Shown: one piece after another, positions 6,421-11,772 of the stretch
Layout of the letters: each line of letters begins with the position of its first letter
Position numbering within the stretch: the stretch's first letter is position 1
Origin: Opitutia bacterium
GTDB lineage: Bacteria; Verrucomicrobiota; Verrucomicrobiia; Opitutales; UBA953
Length of the DNA stretch: 11,772 bases
Assembly (NCBI GenBank): GCA_947460445.1
Contig: CANHHS010000044.1
Coordinates: forward strand, 1-11,772
Direction of reading: 5' to 3'
Translations under genes and position numbers: made by a program
Notes under the pieces: model-generated
Seen by the model: only the letters and a program-made list of their open reading frames with translations
Told to the model about the DNA's origin: nothing
The model's database searches: none

Positions 6421-7719
6421 TCAACGCTTCTCCATCGGTACGTAAGCGCGCTCAGTATTACCCATGTAAATCTGACGTGGACGGTGGATCTTCTGCTTAG
6501 GCGACTCCGCAATTTCTTTCCAATGCGAGATCCAGCCCGGCATACGACCAATCGCAAAAATCACCGTGAACATCTCGGTCGGTATACCGATAGCCTTCAG
6601 AATAATACCGCTGTAGAAATCAACGTTCGGGTACAAGTTGCGCTGTTTAAAGTACGGATCATTCAAGGCCGCCTCTTCGAGTCGCATCGCAATCGCCAAC
6701 AACGGATCGTTCACGTTCAGAAGCTTAAGGACCTTATCGCACTGCGCTTTGATGATTTTGGCGCGTGGATCGTAGTTCTTATACACACGGTGGCCAAAGC
6801 CCATCAGGCGTACACCACTACCCTTTTGTTTTGCTGCTTCAATAAAGCGGGAACCGTCATCGCCCGACTTGTGAATTTCTTCGAGCATCTCGATGACAGC
6901 TTGGTTGGCGCCGCCGTGAAGAGGTCCCCATAGCGCGCAAACACCTGCGGAAACAGAAGCAAAGAGATTGGCACCGCCCGATGCGACCATGCGCACAGTT
7001 GACGTTGAGCAATTCTGCTCGTGATCAGCGTGTAGGAGCAAAATCAAGTCGAGCGCGCGGGCAACCTCAGGGTGCACCACATGATCGGCATGAGGCTGCG
7101 CAAACATGAGGTGAAGGAAGTTACTGCAGTAGTCGTTGCCTGGCTTAGGGAAAACGGAAGGTTGGCCTTCTTTGGCCCGGTGAGCCAGCGCAGCGAGGGT
7201 TCGGACTTTTGAAATAAGAACCGTGGCAGCTTCGTCGAGCTGAGCTAAATCATGGGCGCGCTCATTGGTGCCGAGTTCAGGGTAATAACAGCCAAGGGTA
7301 TTGAGTGTGGCCGAAAGAACCGCCATCGGGTGTGCGGTACTTGGGAACCCACTAATCGCAATGCGTAGTCCTTCGTGAATTTGTGCGTTATCAAGAATGC
7401 GGGCCTTAAAGGACTTAAGTTGCTCTGCGGTCGGAAGCTCACCGTAAATCAAAAGGTAAGCTGTCTCAATGAAGGTAGATTTCTCAGCAAGTTCTTCGAT
7501 GGAGTAGCCGCGGTAACGTAAGATGCCTTTTTCGCCGTCAATAAATGTGACCTTAGATTCGCATGCACCTGTATTGGCATAACCGTCATCAAAAGTAATG
7601 TAACCGGTAGTGTCACGCAGGGTGCGTACATCGACGGCACGTTCACCTTCGGTGCCAACGAGGGTATCGAGGACGAACTCTTTGTCGTCCAACTTGAGAA
7701 TAGCTTTTTTCTGAGACAT
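6421..7719 (-). CDS. gltA: Citrate synthase, type II (Gram-negative hexameric type)
   Basis: Entry enzyme of the TCA cycle: condenses oxaloacetate with acetyl-CoA to citrate. The 432 aa match the E. coli-type length (427 aa). Key parts: an N-terminal domain opening ILKLDDKEF, GILRYRGYSIEELAE at 66-80, the HADHEQNCSTSTVR segment (230-243), WGPLHGGAN with His268, GFGHRVYKNYDPRA with catalytic His310, NVDFYSG with catalytic Asp367, and a C-terminus RPRQIYMG with Arg415. These correspond to E. coli His264, His305 and Asp362. It starts with ATG 34 nt after hisH with no Shine-Dalgarno site. The PEP carboxylase of this window supplies its oxaloacetate. Its place between hisH and aroQ is not a typical operon slot for this gene. 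Confidence 0.97.
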   Translation of the reverse strand: MSQKKAILKLDDKEFVLDTLVGTEGERAVDVRTLRDTTGYITFDDGYANTGACESKVTFIDGEKGILRYRGYSIEELAEKSTFIETAYLLIYGELPTAEQLKSFKARILDNAQIHEGLRIAISGFPSTAHPMAVLSATLNTLGCYYPELGTNERAHDLAQLDEAATVLISKVRTLAALAHRAKEGQPSVFPKPGNDYCSNFLHLMFAQPHADHVVHPEVARALDLILLLHADHEQNCSTSTVRMVASGGANLFASVSAGVCALWGPLHGGANQAVIEMLEEIHKSGDDGSRFIEAAKQKGSGVRLMGFGHRVYKNYDPRAKIIKAQCDKVLKLLNVNDPLLAIAMRLEEAALNDPYFKQRNLYPNVDFYSGIILKAIGIPTEMFTVIFAIGRMPGWISHWKEIAESPKQKIHRPRQIYMGNTERAYVPMEKR

Positions 7720-7753
7720 GGGGGTTGGGTTTGGCCAACACTCCGATGTGAGG

Positions 7754-8383
7754 TCAGCGGGAAACTAAAGTCAGAAAATTACGGTAGAGTTGCAAGCCTT
7801 TGACCTGACTTTTCTCAGGGTGAAATTGCGTCGCAAGGACCCGACCCTGGCGGATGCCACTGACAAATTTACCAGCATAGTCTGTCGTACACCAAACCAG
7901 CTTGGCTTCGGTCTCTACCAAACGGTAACTATGGACAAAATAGAACGGTTCGCCGTCTACGCCCAGACCCTCGGTCAAACCTGCGCCGGGGACGAAATAT
8001 GCCTCATTCCAACCCATGTGCGGCACCCTTAACCCCTCCATAACAGGGAACCGGGTGATCTTGCCTTTGAATATGCCTAAGCCGGCCTGATTCCCCTCCT
8101 CAGAGTACTCAAAGAGGGCTTGGAGGCCTAGGCATACACCTAGAAAGGGCTTATCGGCAGCAATCCATTGCTTCAAGAAAGTGGCGAAATCCGTGCGTGT
8201 GAGACAGTCCATACAATCGCCGATGGCCCCTTGGCCCGGAAAGACAACGGCATCGGCGCGTTCGGCCTCACTCGGCGTGGATGCTAAATAAGCATCCGCC
8301 CCGGCAGCAACAAGTGCACGGCGAACGCTCCGTAAATTACCACCACCGTAATCGATAACGGCAACAGACGGACGAACAGTCAC
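7754..8383 (-). CDS. hisH: Imidazole glycerol phosphate synthase, glutamine amidotransferase subunit
   Basis: Class I glutamine amidotransferase subunit of IGP synthase. It hydrolyses glutamine and passes ammonia to HisF, which makes IGP and AICAR in histidine synthesis. The 209 aa are the usual length. The catalytic triad is visible: Cys84 in GVCLGLQ, and His188 with Glu190 in FHPEKS; the oxyanion strand is PGQGAIGD (49-56). The start is a GTG, 8 nt after the hisB stop, with no good ribosome binding site, so translation is probably coupled to hisB. Its obligate partner hisF is not in this window and must lie elsewhere, since the next gene downstream is gltA. Confidence 0.95.
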   Translation of the reverse strand: MTVRPSVAVIDYGGGNLRSVRRALVAAGADAYLASTPSEAERADAVVFPGQGAIGDCMDCLTRTDFATFLKQWIAADKPFLGVCLGLQALFEYSEEGNQAGLGIFKGKITRFPVMEGLRVPHMGWNEAYFVPGAGLTEGLGVDGEPFYFVHSYRLVETEAKLVWCTTDYAGKFVSGIRQGRVLATQFHPEKSQVKGLQLYRNFLTLVSR

Positions 8384-8391
8384 GGCAGCAA

Positions 8392-8991
8392 TCAGAGTTT
8401 ACCCTTGGTACTAGGGATAGCATCACCCGTGCGCGGATCGACTTCGATTGCCATTCGCAGTGCACGCGCAAAACATTTGAAAAACGACTCAGAGACGTGG
8501 TGCGGCTCATCGCCATACTCTAAACGCATATGCAGATTACAGGCCAAGGCATTGGTAAGTCCTTGGAAAAACTCACGGACAAGGGCGATGTTGAAATCAC
8601 GCACCATGTAATTGGTAATGTCAGCTTGGTAGACTAACATCGGGCGATTGGACAAATCGATGACGACGCGCGTGAGCACTTCGTCCATCGGCAGAAGGAA
8701 GAATCCGTAACGACGGATACCGCGTTTTTCACCTAGGGCTTCGCGAATAGCTTGTCCAAGGACAATCCCAACGTCTTCGACGGTATGGTGGTAATCGACT
8801 TCTGTATCCCCGCTCGCCTTGACGGTAAGATCAATCGAGGCGTGCTTTGCCAAAAGTGTGAGCATGTGGTCGAAGAACGGTATACCCGTCGCAATTTCAG
8901 CACGACCGGTTCCATCCAGATTGACGGAAAGTGAGATACGCGTCTCAGCGGTATCCCGGTTAACAGTACTAGTTCTTGAGCCCTGACTCAT
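8392..8991 (-). CDS. hisB: Imidazoleglycerol-phosphate dehydratase (monofunctional)
   Basis: Dehydrates IGP to imidazole acetol phosphate in histidine synthesis; a manganese-dependent 24-mer. The 199 aa cover only the dehydratase domain, without the N-terminal phosphatase fused in E. coli, so histidinol phosphatase is encoded elsewhere. Metal-binding motifs are all present: FFDHM with His42, DYHHTVED (66-73), PMDE ending at Glu104, and EPHHVSESFFK with His164, His165, Glu168 and Lys172, followed by PSTKGKL at the end. It lies 31 nt after hisC and 8 nt before hisH. A GTGAGG just before the ATG is a loose Shine-Dalgarno candidate but very close. Its substrate is the product of HisF with HisH, and its product is used by HisC. 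Confidence 0.97.
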   Translation of the reverse strand: MSQGSRTSTVNRDTAETRISLSVNLDGTGRAEIATGIPFFDHMLTLLAKHASIDLTVKASGDTEVDYHHTVEDVGIVLGQAIREALGEKRGIRRYGFFLLPMDEVLTRVVIDLSNRPMLVYQADITNYMVRDFNIALVREFFQGLTNALACNLHMRLEYGDEPHHVSESFFKCFARALRMAIEVDPRTGDAIPSTKGKL

Positions 8992-9022
8992 GCCTCACTC
9001 ATCCCCCGAGAGCCCCCGGAAG

Positions 9023-10114
9023 TCAACCCCGCCCTGCCGTCCACTCTTTAGCTGCATCCAGAAAAGCATCTACCTCGGCATCTGTGCCAACTGTAATCCG
9101 AAGTGCCGAAGCCGTCAGCGGGTGTGCAGGAAAACGCCGAATAAGGATTTTTTTAGAACGTAGAAATTCAAACGCATGCTCACTCGTCGACATTGCAGGG
9201 GGCGAACCGGGGCGAACCGGTGTTGCTAAAACAAAGTTGGTCGCACTCGGCACAACCGACCAACCCATACCTAACAGCGATTGCGTGAGACGTTCACGGG
9301 AATGCTTCACTTTGCCCACGGTTTCTTGGAGCCAGTTTGCATCATTGAGTGCAGCCACGCCCGCCGCTTGAGCAAGCCGATCCAAATTATAACTGTCACG
9401 TACGCGATCGAGCAGCCCAATCACTTCAGGTCGGGCAAGCACATAACCAACACGCATACCCGCAAGTGCGTGAGCCTTTGAGAGTGTGCGCGTAATAACT
9501 ACGTTGGCATGCGATCGAACAAGTTCAACACAGTCTTCTGGGGCGAACGCTGCATAGGCCTCGTCCACCACCAGTAATCCTGGAAAATTCGCGGTGACTT
9601 GGGCAATCATCTGACGGGCAAAATTTATTCCAAGCGGTGCATTCGGATTTGTAATAAAAAAGATGGAAGCACCCGAGCTTGTGACTGCATCAAGGGCAAA
9701 GGTTAAGTCAGACTGAATTTCTACCCTCACCACAGGCGCATTTTGTGCGGCAGCTAAAACAGGATAAAGTGAATAGCTCGGGTTAAGCATGCCAACTGGA
9801 CGACCCGGCCCCGCATACGCACGAATTAATAAATTCAAAACGTCATCTGATCCGTTACCCGCAAGAACGTGATCTAAAGGTAGACCATGTAATGCGCTGA
9901 CAGCTTCGCGAAAACGACGGCTGTCGGGCGATGGGTATAGACGTAAAGTTGCGCCATCATCACTCAGTGCATGAAGCACCGCAGCAGTAACGGCTGGACT
10001 TGGTGGATAAGGATTTTCGTTGGTATTTAATTTTATCCAGCCCTGACCCTGAGGCTGTTCACCTGGCGTATACGCCAGCATCGCCTCGACATAGGAATTG
10101 GGAGTTGGCTTCAT
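9023..10114 (-). CDS. hisC: Histidinol-phosphate aminotransferase
   Basis: PLP-dependent fold type I aminotransferase that converts imidazole acetol phosphate and glutamate to histidinol phosphate. From ATG 10114 it is 363 aa. Visible features: LNTNENPYPP (29-38), AGNGSDD (85-91) for the PLP phosphate, TNPNAPLG with Asn157, VVDEAYAAF with Asp184 and Tyr187, and the Schiff-base Lys213 in TLSKAHALAGMRVGY, then ALRITVG near the end. An in-frame TTG at 10147 gives 11 more residues but lies inside the upstream ptsI frame. The ATG follows the ptsI stop after a single base (TGAGATG), so the two are probably translationally coupled. The region around 9201-9220 has a 10-bp tandem duplication inside a loop segment. 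Confidence 0.93.
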   Translation of the reverse strand: MKPTPNSYVEAMLAYTPGEQPQGQGWIKLNTNENPYPPSPAVTAAVLHALSDDGATLRLYPSPDSRRFREAVSALHGLPLDHVLAGNGSDDVLNLLIRAYAGPGRPVGMLNPSYSLYPVLAAAQNAPVVRVEIQSDLTFALDAVTSSGASIFFITNPNAPLGINFARQMIAQVTANFPGLLVVDEAYAAFAPEDCVELVRSHANVVITRTLSKAHALAGMRVGYVLARPEVIGLLDRVRDSYNLDRLAQAAGVAALNDANWLQETVGKVKHSRERLTQSLLGMGWSVVPSATNFVLATPVRPGSPPAMSTSEHAFEFLRSKKILIRRFPAHPLTASALRITVGTDAEVDAFLDAAKEWTAGRG

Positions 10115-10115
10115 C

Positions 10116-11772
10116 TCAGGGGCGAGAACGCAGTCGGTCGCTGGCAAACGTACGTAAAGCCAGCGTCGTCGCCACGGGGTCTACCGAAGCCAAAGCAACC
10201 CTAGCGAGTGCCTCACGGTCTGCTTGAGTGCTTCGCCTTAAAACATAACGGACCTCAGGAATAGCAGGCGTAGACATCGACAGTGAATCAGCTCCTAAGC
10301 CGAGGAGCAAAGGCGCCCAACCCACATCGCCTGCTAACTCACCACAAACGCCACATGGAATTCCCCGTGATCGCGCAGCTTGGAAAACACGCTGTAAAGT
10401 CAAGACCACCGCAGGGTGTGCCGGTTCATACAATGAAGCTACACGTTCATTACCGCGATCAACGGCGAGCAGGTATTGCACGAGATCATTCGTACCGACA
10501 CTGAAGAAATCACATTCTGCGGCGAGAGCGTCCGCAATAACCGTCGCAGAAGGTATTTCAATCATCACACCCATTCTCAGAGGCACCATCGGACGAATAC
10601 CTTCAGCCTGGAGCTCTGCTACCACACCATGAACCGCGGCTTTAGCTCGGCGAACTTCGTCTAAACCCGAAACCATCGGGAACATGATTGAGACAGGCCC
10701 AAGAGCCGAAGCACGTACGATCGCGCGAAGTTGTGCACGAAATATCTCGGGTTGCTCTAAGCAAAGTCGCAAGGCGCGAAAACCCATAAAAGGGTTAGCC
10801 TCAACCTCGGCATCCCCGAGTTGTTTATCGCCGCCGATATCGAGCGTTCGGAAAGTAACTGCTTGGCCGTTTGCTTTACGCACCACTTCGGCGTATTCGG
10901 CGTATTGTGTAGCCTCGTCGGGCCAACCATCGATGCGTAAGAACAAGTTTTCGGTGCGATAGAGACCCACACCATGCGCCTTCGCAATCACAGCATCTTC
11001 AAGGTCGTCTGGACCTCCAATATTAGCCTGGAGGATAAAAGGTGCACCATCTGTACCGACATCGGGCGAACCATTATCCGCTAACAAGGCTTCGCGCCGG
11101 CGTGCCGCTTGCGCACTCGACAAGCGGACACGTTCCAGAGTCGCCGCGGAAGGATTAAGAATGACGACGCCTTCGTCACCATCAATGACGATGGTGTCGC
11201 CCGCATTGACTAAATCCATCAATCCGTGAACGCCTACAACCGCAGGCACCTCAAGTGCGCGGGCCATAATTGCTGAATGACTCGTACGATTGCCGCTCTC
11301 CGTTGCGATTGCCAAAACTTCACCCGCCGGCAACGAGGCGGTGTCTGAGGGCGTCAAATCACCAGCGACAATAATTGACGGTTCACCTGCTTTACGCGCA
11401 CGTGAAGTTACCCCTAATAAGTTATCGAGGATACGACCCGTGACATCGCGTATATCCGAAGAACGTTCACGTAAAAAATCATCATCAAGGTTTGCAAAGA
11501 TTTCGATATAGCGATCTGCAACCGTTGAAAAGCAGTGCTCAATATTGAGTTTTTGGTTTTTAACCATCGCCATGACTTCACCAACCAAGGCGGCATCTTC
11601 TAGCACCAGTAGATGTGCATCAAATATTTCTGCCTCGGCCTCGCCCAGTCGCCCTGCCACTTCATCGCGTAACTCTGAAATTTGGCGACGGGTTGTTTCG
11701 AGTGCAGCGTCCAAGCGAACCTGCTCAGCTTTCACATCTTCAATCGTATATTTGGACACCTTGACCATGCCC
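10116..11772 (-). CDS. ptsI: Phosphoenolpyruvate-protein phosphotransferase, Enzyme I (5' end outside window)
   Basis: PTS Enzyme I: takes phosphate from PEP and passes it to HPr. Conserved parts, numbered from the Met at 11768: the EI N-terminal helical domain, GNRTSHSAIMAR with phospho-His164, GVGLYRTENLF with Arg271, RTLDIGGDK, VMIEIPSA with Glu404, GTNDLVQY with Asp428, AVDRGN with Arg438, and CGELAGD with Cys475. All E. coli active-site residues are thus matched. Compared with E. coli (575 aa), about 25-35 N-terminal residues, including the usual SPGIAxG start, are missing. The frame is open to the window edge (a Gly codon before that Met), so the true start is most likely beyond it. No GAF domain is visible, but a longer ptsP-like N-terminus cannot be excluded. 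It heads the hisCBH-gltA run. Confidence 0.93.
   Translation of the reverse strand, partial: GMVKVSKYTIEDVKAEQVRLDAALETTRRQISELRDEVAGRLGEAEAEIFDAHLLVLEDAALVGEVMAMVKNQKLNIEHCFSTVADRYIEIFANLDDDFLRERSSDIRDVTGRILDNLLGVTSRARKAGEPSIIVAGDLTPSDTASLPAGEVLAIATESGNRTSHSAIMARALEVPAVVGVHGLMDLVNAGDTIVIDGDEGVVILNPSAATLERVRLSSAQAARRREALLADNGSPDVGTDGAPFILQANIGGPDDLEDAVIAKAHGVGLYRTENLFLRIDGWPDEATQYAEYAEVVRKANGQAVTFRTLDIGGDKQLGDAEVEANPFMGFRALRLCLEQPEIFRAQLRAIVRASALGPVSIMFPMVSGLDEVRRAKAAVHGVVAELQAEGIRPMVPLRMGVMIEIPSATVIADALAAECDFFSVGTNDLVQYLLAVDRGNERVASLYEPAHPAVVLTLQRVFQAARSRGIPCGVCGELAGDVGWAPLLLGLGADSLSMSTPAIPEVRYVLRRSTQADREALARVALASVDPVATTLALRTFASDRLRSRP

Noticed and set aside
9000..9022. CCCCCGAGAGCCCCCGG as a possible terminator between hisC and hisB
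   Set aside because: The bases form a direct repeat, not an inverted one, and no T run follows.
10115..10147. TTG start for hisC giving 11 extra residues
   Set aside because: It overlaps the ptsI coding frame by over 30 nt and is not ATG or GTG, while ATG 10114 gives the normal HisC beginning and follows the ptsI stop closely.
10881..10910. Short repeat TTCGGCGTA twice in ptsI
   Set aside because: It encodes YAEYAE in the normal EI alpha-helical region and fits ordinary coding sequence.
1..11772. Mobile elements, CRISPR arrays, tRNAs, defence or toxin-antitoxin genes
   Set aside because: No repeats with regular spacers, terminal inverted repeats, transposase motifs, tRNA-like cloverleafs or nuclease/toxin motifs were seen on either strand by eye.

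Overview
The window comes from a bacterial chromosome of middling GC content. It is almost entirely protein-coding, plus one structural RNA gene. Gene content (full TCA and histidine enzymes, envelope proteins with Gram-negative-style signal peptides, type A RNase P RNA) fits a free-living Gram-negative bacterium. Several traits recall the PVC group, perhaps Verrucomicrobiota: a secreted transglutaminase-like protein of that style, the N-terminal sequence of the PEP carboxylase, a secretin/GspC-like envelope protein, and few Shine-Dalgarno sites. This assignment is an impression from motifs, not a placement.

Left part (1-2587, plus strand): the 3' end of an unrecognised gene is followed by a tight run of three envelope genes. 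These are a secreted transglutaminase-fold protein, a four-helix membrane protein, and an exported beta-rich protein. The run ends 5 nt from the stop codon of the convergent ppc gene (2593-5358, minus), which encodes phosphoenolpyruvate carboxylase.

Middle (about 5418-5900, plus): rnpB, the catalytic RNA of RNase P, with a strong hairpin terminator. It is divergent from ppc and convergent with aroQ.

Right part (5915-11772, minus): a colinear housekeeping run transcribed in the order ptsI (5' end cut by the window), hisC, hisB, hisH, gltA, aroQ. The first four are tightly packed or overlapping. gltA starts 34 nt after hisH, and aroQ follows a 77-nt gap that contains an imperfect hairpin. Functionally, PtsI and PEP carboxylase both consume PEP, PEP carboxylase feeds oxaloacetate to citrate synthase, and AroQ belongs to the PEP-consuming shikimate pathway. 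HisC, HisB and HisH are three histidine biosynthesis steps; their partners (HisF, HisA and others) are not in the window.

No mobile element, CRISPR array, tRNA, phage gene or defence system was seen. The least explained part is the plus-strand envelope cassette at the left.
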